From: an uncultured Bacteroidia bacterium
GTDB taxonomy: Bacteria > Bacteroidota > Bacteroidia > Bacteroidales > UBA932
Direction: 5' to 3'
Length of the DNA stretch: 5,730 nt
NCBI GenBank assembly: GCA_902796455.1
Contig: CADBPH010000151.1
Span: 1-5,730, forward strand
In this document: one piece after another, positions 1 to 5,730 of the stretch
How positions within the stretch are numbered: position 1 is the stretch's first letter
Layout of the letters: each line of letters starts with the position of its first letter
Made by a program: the position numbers and the translations under genes
Notes under the pieces: generated by a model
Seen by the model: the letters and a program-made list of their open reading frames with translations, nothing else
Database searches by the model: none
Told to the model about the DNA's origin: nothing

Positions 1-1088
1 AGTGGTCGCCCAAGTTCGTGCGCAAGGCCGTCGTCTGGCTCTGCCAGCGGGTCGGCAAGCCCATCCTCAAACTGACCCAGCAGGATTATCTGGAGAACTC
101 GCTGGGAGAGTTGCTGGATCTGTACGGACCGTTCGACAAGATCAATATCGATGTATTCAACGATTTGCAACATACCATCACCGGGTGGCCCGGCGGAAAA
201 CCGAATGCCGATGACTCCACCCGTCCGGTGAAGTCCTCTCCGTTCCCGAAAAAAGTGCTCATTTTCTCCCCGCACCCTGACGATGACGTCATTTCCATGG
301 GCGGAACCTTCATCCGGCTGGTCGAGCAGGGGCATGATGTGCATGTGGCCTATGAGACTTCCGGCGACCTGGCAGTCCATGATGACGTCGTTCTCCAGCA
401 CATGGACGCGGCGTATCAGCTCGGATTCGGCGACCGCTTCGACGAAGTGAAGGCGCTGATAGGCTCCAAGAAGCCGGGTGAACCGGAACCCAAGGAACTG
501 CTGGCCTTGAAAGCGGCGATCCGCCGCAGCGAGGCGCGGGGTGCGGACCGCTCTTTCGGCTTGAACGACAAGACCAATGTCCATTTCCTGAACCTGCCCT
601 TCTACGAATCCGGCGGTGTGACCAAGCTGCCGTGCACGCAGGTTGACCTGGACATTATCAAAGACCTGATCCGCCGTCTCAAACCGGACCAGATTTACAT
701 GGCCGGCGATCTGGCCGATCCGCATGGGACCCACCGGGTCTGCACCGAAGCCGCCCTGGAGAGTATCGAGCAGCTCAAGGCGGAAGGCGAGACCTGGCTG
801 GAGCAGACCGATATCTGGCTTTACCGGGGCGCCTGGATGGAGTGGGAACTCGGCCGCGTGGACATGGCCGTTCCGCTCAGTCCGGACGAACTGATCAAGA
901 AGCGTCATGCGATTTTCCGTCACCTCTCGCAGAAGGATATCGTTCCTTTCCCGGGTGACGATCCGCGGGAGTTCTGGCAGCGGGCCGAAGAGCGCACCCA
1001 GAACACGGCCCGTCTGTACGACGAGCTGGGGATGGCAGAATACCAGGCCATCGAAGTTTTCCTGAAATTGCCAAAAACCAAGAAATAA
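1..1088 (+). CDS. NagB-like/LmbE (PIG-L) fusion protein, C-terminal part, 5' truncated
   Basis: The reading frame is open from position 3 and already matches the end of a glucosamine-6-phosphate deaminase-like domain, so the gene starts upstream of the window; the GTG at 18 is internal. About 361 residues are visible. The first ~60 are the tail of the NagB-like domain, ending in the linker ITGWPGGKPNADD. A PIG-L/LmbE deacetylase domain follows: FSPHPDDDVISMGG (HPDD at residues 91-94 counted from position 3) and DPHGTHR (His 241 and 244) supply the expected zinc ligands. The conserved tail YRGAWMEWELGRVDMAVPLS and SQKD is also present. Fused proteins of this kind, roughly 650 residues long, are common in Bacteroidota and are often named glucosamine-6-phosphate deaminase. 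Whether the NagB half is active cannot be judged here because its catalytic part lies outside the window. A role in deacetylating and deaminating amino-sugar compounds is inferred. It is followed after 9 bp by a complete nagB. Confidence 0.9.
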   Translation, partial: WSPKFVRKAVVWLCQRVGKPILKLTQQDYLENSLGELLDLYGPFDKINIDVFNDLQHTITGWPGGKPNADDSTRPVKSSPFPKKVLIFSPHPDDDVISMGGTFIRLVEQGHDVHVAYETSGDLAVHDDVVLQHMDAAYQLGFGDRFDEVKALIGSKKPGEPEPKELLALKAAIRRSEARGADRSFGLNDKTNVHFLNLPFYESGGVTKLPCTQVDLDIIKDLIRRLKPDQIYMAGDLADPHGTHRVCTEAALESIEQLKAEGETWLEQTDIWLYRGAWMEWELGRVDMAVPLSPDELIKKRHAIFRHLSQKDIVPFPGDDPREFWQRAEERTQNTARLYDELGMAEYQAIEVFLKLPKTKK

Positions 1089-1097
1089 CACGTAACC

Positions 1098-1892
1098 ATG
1101 AAAGTTATTATCAGAGATGATTCCAAGGCGGGTTCCCTCTGGGCCGCCCGCCGCATTGCCGACAGGATCCGGGAAAAGGCTGCCCGGACAAACGCTCCTT
1201 TTGTCCTGGGTCTTTGCACGGGTTCCACCCCGATCGAGACCTATGCGGAACTGATCCGTATGGTCCGCGATGGGGAAGTGTCCTTCAAGAATGTCATTAC
1301 CTTCAACATGGACGAGTACGTCGGGCTTCCTGTGACGCACCCCGAAAGCTACCATTCTTTCATGCACCGGTATTTGTTCGACGGGCTCGATATTCCGGCG
1401 GAGAACATCCACATCCTGAACGGAGAAGCACCCGACCTGGAAGCCGAATGCGCTGCGTATGAGCAGGCCATCGTCGATGCGAGCGGGTTCGACCTCTTCC
1501 TCGGCGGTGTCGGCGAAGACGGCCATATCGCATTCAACGAGCCGTTCTCGTCGCTGGAGTCCCGGACGCGCGTCGTGACGCTGACCGAAGACACCCGCCG
1601 TGTCAATTCCCGTTTCTTCGGCGGGGACATGAATCTCGTGCCGCGCCAGGCCCTTTCCGTGGGGGTCGCCACTGTCCTGGGTTCACGCGAAGTCGTGATC
1701 CTGGTTTTCGGCAGCAAGAAAGCCCGTGCCTTGAAGGATGCGGTCGAGGGGCCGATGTCCCATTATTGCACCCTGTCCGGCCTGCAGGCGCACAATGACG
1801 GCATCATTGTCTGCGACGAGTCGGCAGTCGGAGAACTCAAAGTGAGTTCATACCGTTATTTCAAGGCCGTGGAAGAAGCTGAAAACCTGTAA
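1098..1892 (+). CDS. nagB: Glucosamine-6-phosphate deaminase NagB
   Basis: Cytoplasmic enzyme converting glucosamine-6-phosphate to fructose-6-phosphate and ammonia, the step that feeds amino sugars into glycolysis. The 264-residue product aligns without gaps to my memory of E. coli NagB (266 residues). Catalytic residues are all present: Asp72 in FNMDEYVGL, and Asp141, His143 and Glu148 in [11 protein letters not shown]. Phosphate-binding residues are also there: the TGST loop at 41-44, Arg172 and Lys208. Cys118 and Cys239, the vicinal pair of the E. coli enzyme, are kept. Of the allosteric N-acetylglucosamine-6-phosphate site, Ser151, Ser152, Arg158 and Tyr254 remain, but position 160, Lys in E. 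coli, is Val. Activation by that ligand may therefore be weakened or lost. The ATG start gives a standard N-terminus; there is no clear Shine-Dalgarno sequence, as is usual in Bacteroidota. The next gene starts 3 bp after the stop, which suggests an operon and coupled translation. Confidence 0.96.
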   Translation: MKVIIRDDSKAGSLWAARRIADRIREKAARTNAPFVLGLCTGSTPIETYAELIRMVRDGEVSFKNVITFNMDEYVGLPVTHPESYHSFMHRYLFDGLDIPAENIHILNGEAPDLEAECAAYEQAIVDASGFDLFLGGVGEDGHIAFNEPFSSLESRTRVVTLTEDTRRVNSRFFGGDMNLVPRQALSVGVATVLGSREVVILVFGSKKARALKDAVEGPMSHYCTLSGLQAHNDGIIVCDESAVGELKVSSYRYFKAVEEAENL

Positions 1893-1895
1893 GAT

Positions 1896-2735
1896 ATGTA
1901 CTCAGTCGAAGAACTAGGAAAGATATCCTCCCAGGTGCGGAGGGATATTGTCCGGATGGTTTCCGCGGCAAAGTCCGGTCATCCCGGCGGCTCCATGAGC
2001 AGCGCGGATTTCCTGACCGCCTTGTATTTCCGGGTGATGAAACACGATCCCCGGACATGGACCCGCGACGGCGCCGGGCAGGATGTGTTCGTCCTTTCTG
2101 CCGGTCATGTGACGCCGGTATACTATTCCCTGCTGGCCCATGCGGGATATTTCCCGGTCAGCGAGCTGGCTACATTCCGCAAATTCGGGACACGTCTTCA
2201 AGGACATCCTTCTGTTGACAAGGGCTTGCCGGGAATCACCCAGGCATCCGGTTCGCTGGGACAGGGACTGTCTGCCGCGGCAGGCATCGCCCTGGGCAAG
2301 AAACTGGACGGGGCGCCGGAGAAGGTCTATGTGATGTGCGGGGACGGCGAGAGCGAGGAAGGCCAGATCTGGGAAGCGGCCCTGTTCGCCGCGCACTATC
2401 ACCTGGATAACCTGATTGCCCTGACGGACTGGAATGGCCAGCAGATTGACGGCCCGGTCGACGAGGTGGCCGGCCAGGGAGACCTCCGCTGCAAGTGGGA
2501 AGCGTTCGGCTGGCACGTGATCGTGGCGGACGGACACGACTTCAATGCGATTCTGGATGCCTATGCACAGGCCCTTTCTGTGCAGGGGAAACCGGTCATG
2601 ATTCTCTTCAAGACGGAAATGGGCCACGGGGTGGACTTCATGTCCGGCACGCACAAATGGCATGGAAAGGCTCCTTCCGCCGAGCAGTGCGAAGAAGCGC
2701 TCAAGCAGCTGGAAGAGACACTGGGAGATTATTAG
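1896..2735 (+). CDS. Transketolase, N-terminal (thiamine-diphosphate-binding) subunit
   Basis: First half of a split transketolase, 279 residues, covering the pyrophosphate-binding domain of full-length enzymes (about 650 residues). Visible features in order: SGHPGGSMS (His29), LSAGHVTPVYYSLL (His71), GTRLQGHPS (His103), the thiamine diphosphate/metal motif beginning GDGESEEGQ (149-155) and closing at Asn180 in DWNGQQIDG, and THKWHGKAPS near the end (His256). The protein should pair with the product of the next gene to form the active site, moving a two-carbon ketol unit between sugar phosphates in the cytoplasm. Start ATG lies 3 bp after the nagB stop, so its translation probably depends on nagB. 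Fructose-6-phosphate made by NagB is a normal transketolase donor, which fits the pairing. Split transketolases also include enzymes specialised for other sugars (for example apulose-4-phosphate or sulfo-sugar types), so the exact substrate is not certain. Confidence 0.94.
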   Translation: MYSVEELGKISSQVRRDIVRMVSAAKSGHPGGSMSSADFLTALYFRVMKHDPRTWTRDGAGQDVFVLSAGHVTPVYYSLLAHAGYFPVSELATFRKFGTRLQGHPSVDKGLPGITQASGSLGQGLSAAAGIALGKKLDGAPEKVYVMCGDGESEEGQIWEAALFAAHYHLDNLIALTDWNGQQIDGPVDEVAGQGDLRCKWEAFGWHVIVADGHDFNAILDAYAQALSVQGKPVMILFKTEMGHGVDFMSGTHKWHGKAPSAEQCEEALKQLEETLGDY

Positions 2736-2756
2736 GACACGCTAAATCGAAAGAGT

Positions 2757-3707
2757 ATGACCAAGTATACAGATACAGGAAAGAAAGATACCCGCAGCGG
2801 GTTCGGAGCAGGACTCCTGGAGGCCGGCCAGGCCGACAGCCGGGTTGTCGCCTTGACGGCGGACCTGAAAGGCTCCTTGAAAATGGATGCTTTTGCAGCC
2901 GCCTTCCCGGAACGGTTCATCCAGTGCGGAATCGCCGAAGCCAACATGGTGGGGGTTGCCGCCGGGCTTGCCATCACGGGCAAAATCCCTTTCATCGGTT
3001 CTTTCGCGGAGTTTGTTACCGGACGCGTCTATGACCAGATCCGCCAGGAAGTCGCCTATGGGCGGACGAATGTGAAAATCGCCTCTTCCCATGCCGGGAT
3101 TACCCTGGGCGAGGACGGCGCGACGCACCAGACCATGGAAGATGTCGCCCTGATGCGTGCTTTGCCGGGCATGACCGTGCTCTGCCCCTGCGATTACAAC
3201 CAGACCAAAGCCGCCACCCTGGCTGCTGCGAAATGGGACGGGCCGGTCTACCTGCGTTTCGGCCGCCCTTCCGTGCCGAATTTCACGCCGGAAGACCAGG
3301 TTTTCGAAATCGGAAAGGCCTACGTCATGAATGAAGGCAAGGACGTGACGGTCTTCGCCATGGGCCATATGGTCTGGGAAGCCCTCCAGGCCACCGAAGC
3401 CCTCGAGGCGGAAGGCATTTCGGTCGAAGTTGTCAATGTGGCGTCTGTCAAACCGTTGGATGAAGAGACGATCTTGGCTTCCGCATGCAAGAGCGGAAAA
3501 GTCGTCGTGGCGGAGGAGCACAACAGCGCAGGAGGATTGGGCGAACTGATTGCCGGACTCCTGGCCCGCCGCGCACCGATGCCGGTCGAATTCGTCAACG
3601 GTGGGGACGTTTTCGGACAAACTGGGACACCGGCCGAACTCATGGCGGCATACGGTTTGAATGCAGAGAGCATCGCGTGTGCAGTTAAACGTGCGATAAA
3701 AAGGTGA
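2757..3707 (+). CDS. Transketolase, C-terminal (pyrimidine-binding plus C-terminal domain) subunit
   Basis: Second half of the split transketolase, 316 residues. Residues ~12-175 form the pyrimidine-binding domain: CGIAEANMVG carries the Glu (61) that activates the thiamine diphosphate aminopyrimidine ring, and GEDGATHQTMED (118-129) carries an active-site His (124). YLRFGRPSVP (165-174) ends this domain. Residues ~185-316 are the transketolase C-terminal domain, with MGHMVWEAL, VVNVASVKPLDEE, VVVAEEHNSAGGLGE and the FGQTGTPAEL segment typical of these subunits. It complements the upstream N-terminal subunit exactly, with no domain duplicated or missing, so this is a genuine two-gene arrangement and not a frameshift: the two are separated by 21 bp with a stop, an A-rich leader (AAAGAG at 2750-2755) and a new ATG. 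The TGA stop overlaps the GTG start of the sigma factor gene by four bases. Confidence 0.94.
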   Translation: MTKYTDTGKKDTRSGFGAGLLEAGQADSRVVALTADLKGSLKMDAFAAAFPERFIQCGIAEANMVGVAAGLAITGKIPFIGSFAEFVTGRVYDQIRQEVAYGRTNVKIASSHAGITLGEDGATHQTMEDVALMRALPGMTVLCPCDYNQTKAATLAAAKWDGPVYLRFGRPSVPNFTPEDQVFEIGKAYVMNEGKDVTVFAMGHMVWEALQATEALEAEGISVEVVNVASVKPLDEETILASACKSGKVVVAEEHNSAGGLGELIAGLLARRAPMPVEFVNGGDVFGQTGTPAELMAAYGLNAESIACAVKRAIKR

Positions 3708-4243
3708 CCGACAAGGAGATATTGCAGATTTACAACGATGGACAGCAGGAGAGGGCATTCCGCGCAATTGTAGATACCTACAGCGAACGGCTCTATTGGC
3801 ATGTCCGGAGTTTTGTCTGCTCGCATGAAGATGCGGACGATCTCCTTCAGGAAATATTCATCAAAGTGTGGACTGCGCTTCCTTCCTTCCGGGGGGATGC
3901 GCAGTTTTATACATGGCTATACCGGATTGCGACGAATGAGACGTTGAATTTCCTGCGCCGCCAGCGGGTCCGAGCCGCCCTGTCTTTCCAGAGCCTGGAC
4001 GCGCAGCAGGAGCGCAAGATCGACGACGACCCCTATTTCAACGGCTCCGAGGCACAGCGCGTTTTGGCCAAGGCCATTGCGCGATTGCCCGAAAAACAGC
4101 GGCTGGTATTTGTCATGCGCTACTATGAGGACTTGAGCTACGAGGACATTTCCAAGATTCTGGGGACCTCGGTCGGGTCGCTGAAGGCTTCTTACCATAT
4201 CGCTTATGAGAAGATCAAAGCAGAATTGAAAAAAAACTTTTAA
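3704..4243 (+). CDS. ECF-type sigma-70 family RNA polymerase sigma factor
   Basis: A 179-residue sigma factor with only regions 2 and 4, the layout of extracytoplasmic-function sigmas. Region 2 spans about residues 20-87: HEDADDLLQEIFIKVW is the 2.1-2.2 core-binding part, and the FYTWLYRIATNETLNFLRR stretch is the 2.3-2.4 part that melts and reads the -10 element. A ~30-residue acidic linker (RKIDDDPYFNGSE) follows. Region 4 (~118-175) has LPEKQRLVFVMRYYEDLSY and the helix-turn-helix YEDISKILGTSVGSLKASYH that reads the -35 element. The GTG start is chosen because it gives the full family N-terminus and there is no ATG before residue 138. GTG overlaps the transketolase stop (GTGA), implying reinitiation by ribosomes finishing that gene. 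The two following genes encode a membrane protein and a periplasmic protein, the usual setting for a sigma factor controlled by a membrane-bound partner. Confidence 0.93.
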   Translation: MTDKEILQIYNDGQQERAFRAIVDTYSERLYWHVRSFVCSHEDADDLLQEIFIKVWTALPSFRGDAQFYTWLYRIATNETLNFLRRQRVRAALSFQSLDAQQERKIDDDPYFNGSEAQRVLAKAIARLPEKQRLVFVMRYYEDLSYEDISKILGTSVGSLKASYHIAYEKIKAELKKNF

Positions 4244-4265
4244 CTTTTCATGCAAATCGGTGTCT

Positions 4266-4270
4266 AAGGA
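4266..4270 (+). promoter_or_regulatory. Ribosome binding site (AAGGA) before the membrane protein gene
   Basis: AAGGA lies 6 bases before the ATG at 4277 and 9 bases before the ATG at 4280. It is the clearest Shine-Dalgarno-like match before any start in the window and argues for one of these ATGs instead of the TTG at 4271, which directly abuts it. It suggests this gene is translated independently of the sigma gene upstream. Confidence 0.5.
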
Positions 4271-4276
4271 TTGAAT

Positions 4277-4708
4277 ATGATGGAAAACAAAGACATACTT
4301 CAGGACGACCGGCTGCGGAAGCTCCCCTTTGATGTCCCTCAGGGCTATTTCGAAGGGTTGAAAGACCGGTTGGGTGCCATTCCCGAGAAGGGTACGGATC
4401 TTCCTGCGCCCCTGCTGGCAGCGCCTTCTGCCTGGGTGCGTTTCCGGCCGTACCTGGCCATGGCCGCTGCTTTCCTGATTATGGTTACGGCGGGAACGGC
4501 GTTGTTGCGCAAGACGGTCGGCGACCAGGTCGGAATCTCTGAATATGAGCATTTGAAATATGCGGACCTGATTCCGGTGACGGATCCGTACTCCATCTTT
4601 GCAGAGGCGGAAGATTCGGATTCGTCTGTCTCCGACGATGACATCGTCGCTTATTTGATTAATACGGGAACCTCTTTAGAACGTATTGGATATGAAACAA
4701 ATCGTTAA
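4277..4708 (+). CDS. Single-pass membrane protein, candidate anti-sigma factor
   Basis: Product of about 143 residues (142 if the ATG at 4280 is used), not assigned to a named family. The N-terminal ~55 residues are soluble and contain LRKLPFDVPQGYFEGLKDRL, a motif I recognise from small Bacteroidota proteins encoded next to sigma factors. One transmembrane helix runs from about 59 to 77 (YLAMAAAFLIMVTAGTALL); flanking Arg residues lie on both sides, and no signal peptide is present, so an N-inside orientation is inferred. The ~65-residue C-terminal part has an acidic patch (EAEDSDSSVSDDD) followed by a short predicted helix (DIVAYLINTG). No His-x3-Cys-x2-Cys zinc motif of the classical ZAS anti-sigma domain is present, in fact no Cys at all. 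Position right after the sigma gene (33 bp) and before a periplasmic protein gene makes an anti-sigma or sigma-modulating role the best guess. The end overlaps the next gene by 17 bp. Confidence 0.8.
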   Translation: MMENKDILQDDRLRKLPFDVPQGYFEGLKDRLGAIPEKGTDLPAPLLAAPSAWVRFRPYLAMAAAFLIMVTAGTALLRKTVGDQVGISEYEHLKYADLIPVTDPYSIFAEAEDSDSSVSDDDIVAYLINTGTSLERIGYETNR

Positions 4709-5186
4709 ATATTTGTTGACTGCCGTCCTGTCCCTGACGTTTTCCGGAGGGATGAGTTGGGCGGACTGCCCCCAGAACAAAGACTGGCGGGAAAAAATGC
4801 GGAACGAGAAAATCGCATTCCTGACTACCGAAATGGATTTGACGCCGGCAGAGGCGGAGAAATTCTGGCCGTTGTACAATCAATCGGTTCAGGAACGTGA
4901 TGCCGCGTTCAAGGAAACAATGCAATCCTTCAATGACCTCCAGAAAGCGGTGGAGGAAGGAAAAACCGGGAAAGAGCTGTCTGCATTGACGGAGCGTTAC
5001 CTGAAAGCCATCGCCGCTTCGGGCCAGATCGACCAGCGCTACATGGAGAAATACAAAAAGATTCTTTCTGCGGAAAAGATCGCGAAACTGTATCTGGGCG
5101 AAGAGAAGTTCCGCCGCCAGCAGATCCATCGGCTCCATGATCGGGACCGCTCCGGCGGTGCGGGCAAAGGTCAACCCCAGAGGTAG
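4692..5186 (+). CDS. Secreted Spy/CpxP-like periplasmic protein
   Basis: A 164-residue protein with a signal peptide: MKQIVKYLLT, a hydrophobic stretch to about residue 17, then MSWA with probable signal peptidase I cleavage after Ala24. Cys26 is not in a proper lipobox, so a soluble periplasmic protein is preferred over a lipoprotein. The mature part looks all-helical and highly charged. Two LTxxQ-like segments are visible: DLTPAEAEKFWPLYN (49-63) and ILSAEKIAKLYLGEEKF (124-140), the paired pattern of the Spy/CpxP group of periplasmic chaperones and stress sensors. The FWPLYN form is common in Bacteroidota. The tail after residue 148 is basic and Gly-rich and probably disordered. ATG at 4692 is preferred over TTG at 4686 because it starts directly with the signal peptide. 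It begins inside the end of the membrane protein gene, so translation is probably coupled. A role in sensing or buffering envelope stress with the sigma cassette is inferred. Confidence 0.85.
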   Translation: MKQIVKYLLTAVLSLTFSGGMSWADCPQNKDWREKMRNEKIAFLTTEMDLTPAEAEKFWPLYNQSVQERDAAFKETMQSFNDLQKAVEEGKTGKELSALTERYLKAIAASGQIDQRYMEKYKKILSAEKIAKLYLGEEKFRRQQIHRLHDRDRSGGAGKGQPQR

Positions 5187-5730
5187 AAATCTTTCACCAA
5201 TTGTCTATATTCAGTGGAGAAGTCGTTGTCCTCGCGGATGACGATTTCTTTTTTTGCCGTCAGGCCGGGAGCAACGCCGGGAAGGGCGGCCGTTCTCCGG
5301 GGAGAGAATTCCGCGATGATCCGGGACGGCGGTTTGCGCAGGACGGTTTTGACCGATGTGATCCGCTCCGGATACAGTTCCCGCATCCGGGCATGCCGGA
5401 GCAGGTCGGTTTCCCGGTCGCTGGGCAGAATCAGTGCCAGGCGGCCGGTGGGGGACAGATACCGCTGGGCGAAATCAAGGAGCGTCCGGAAGGAAAGCGG
5501 GGCGTCGGGAAAGGCGTTGTCGGCCGTTGCCGCGTGCCTGGCGGCGGCTTCCCGTGCATCCGGGTTTTGCAGGGACGACTCGAAATAAGGCGGGTTGGAG
5601 ATGATCAGATCGAAAACGCCGGGAACCGGAAAGGGGTCCGGGCCGGATGCGCCCGACTGGATCAACTGCTCCAATGCGCTGAGGGACAAATGTTCCGAGC
5701 GTAAGTGGCTGCTCCAGGGCGAAGCCGCGA
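5171..5730 (-). CDS. trmN6: tRNA1(Val) (adenine(37)-N6)-methyltransferase, C-terminal part, 5' truncated
   Basis: SAM-dependent methyltransferase of the YfiC/TrmN6 family, which puts the N6-methyl group on adenine 37 next to the anticodon of tRNA1(Val). The frame stays open to the right window edge, so the gene begins beyond it; the TTG at 5689 is internal. About 186 residues are visible, starting with the family-typical AASPWSS segment. FDLIISNPPYFESSL carries the NPPY catalytic motif of adenine N6-methyltransferases (codons at 5585-5596). AREAAARHA follows and then the LLDFAQRYLSPTGRLALILPS strand-helix region. The N-terminal SAM-binding glycine motif is outside the window. The family is usually about 240 residues, so roughly 55 are missing. 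It ends in DFYLWG, with its stop 16 bp inside the convergent Spy-like gene. The exact tRNA target is taken from the E. coli family member. Confidence 0.9.
   Translation of the reverse strand, partial: AASPWSSHLRSEHLSLSALEQLIQSGASGPDPFPVPGVFDLIISNPPYFESSLQNPDAREAAARHAATADNAFPDAPLSFRTLLDFAQRYLSPTGRLALILPSDRETDLLRHARMRELYPERITSVKTVLRKPPSRIIAEFSPRRTAALPGVAPGLTAKKEIVIREDNDFSTEYRQLVKDFYLWG

Noticed and set aside
18..1088. A 356-residue protein starting at GTG 18 as a complete gene
   Set aside because: The frame is open to position 3 and the residues before GTG (WSPKF) continue the NagB-like domain, so the real start is upstream.
1914..2663. Long open frame of 249 codons on the - strand
   Set aside because: It lies opposite the clear transketolase N subunit, its translation shows no recognisable domain, and such frames are expected in GC-rich coding DNA.
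3651..3659. TACGGTTTG as a -7 element for the sigma gene
   Set aside because: The spacing inside the motif is one base too long and no paired -33 element was recognised.
2742..3767. Long open frame of 341 codons on the - strand
   Set aside because: It is antisense to the transketolase C subunit and the sigma start, and its product is rich in Arg, His and Gly without any family motif.
4229..4236. Run of eight A near the end of the sigma gene as a programmed slippage site
   Set aside because: It falls five codons before the stop, encodes the ordinary Lys-rich tail, and no supporting structure or useful extended frame was seen.
4271..4279. TTG at 4271 as start of the membrane protein
   Set aside because: AAGGA directly abuts it, while the ATGs at 4277 and 4280 have normal spacing from the same site.
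4595..4602. CATCTTTG as a Bacteroidota-type -7 element (TAnnTTTG) for the Spy-like gene
   Set aside because: It misses the first base of the consensus, no convincing -33 TTG element was seen at the right distance, and it lies inside coding sequence.
5201..5704. Open frame of 167 codons on the + strand at the right end
   Set aside because: It is opposite the trmN6 frame, which has the NPPY motif and family-wide similarity; the + translation is Gly/Arg-rich without motifs.

Overview
The window looks like chromosomal DNA from a member of the Bacteroidota, probably a GC-rich Bacteroidales lineage. The main pointer is the first gene, the C-terminal part of the NagB-like/LmbE (PIG-L) fusion protein typical of that phylum. 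Other pointers are the mostly weak Shine-Dalgarno signals, an ECF-type sigma factor followed by a short membrane protein with a 'PF-VP-GYFE-L' N-terminus, and a small periplasmic LTxxE/Spy-like protein. This assignment rests on remembered family features, not on a database search.

Positions 1-5186 (+ strand) hold six genes packed almost end to end: NagB-LmbE fusion (5'-truncated by the window edge), nagB, transketolase N-terminal subunit, transketolase C-terminal subunit, ECF sigma factor, a single-pass membrane protein (candidate anti-sigma factor), and finally a secreted Spy/CpxP-like protein as the seventh gene of the window's + strand if the truncated one is counted. The gaps are 9, 3 and 21 bp, then a 4-bp overlap, a 33-bp gap and a 17-bp overlap. 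Nothing in the gaps looks like a terminator, so one long transcript is possible. On the - strand, 5171-5730 holds the C-terminal part of a tRNA1(Val) A37 N6-methyltransferase, cut by the right window edge. Its stop overlaps the end of the Spy-like gene by 16 bp, tail to tail.

Two functional blocks are apparent. The first is metabolic: NagB turns glucosamine-6-phosphate into fructose-6-phosphate plus ammonia, and a split transketolase can use fructose-6-phosphate as a ketol donor, which would join amino-sugar catabolism to the non-oxidative pentose phosphate pathway. The second is a likely envelope-responsive regulatory cassette: sigma factor, membrane partner, periplasmic helical protein. The start codon of the sigma gene overlaps the stop codon of the transketolase C subunit, so the two blocks may be co-expressed.

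There are no RNA genes, mobile elements, CRISPR arrays or long repeats that I can support, and no gene-free stretch longer than 33 bp. The most unusual points are the NagB substitution of the allosteric lysine (position 160 is Val), the split transketolase of uncertain sugar specificity, and the coupling of a sigma/anti-sigma-like cassette to sugar-phosphate genes.
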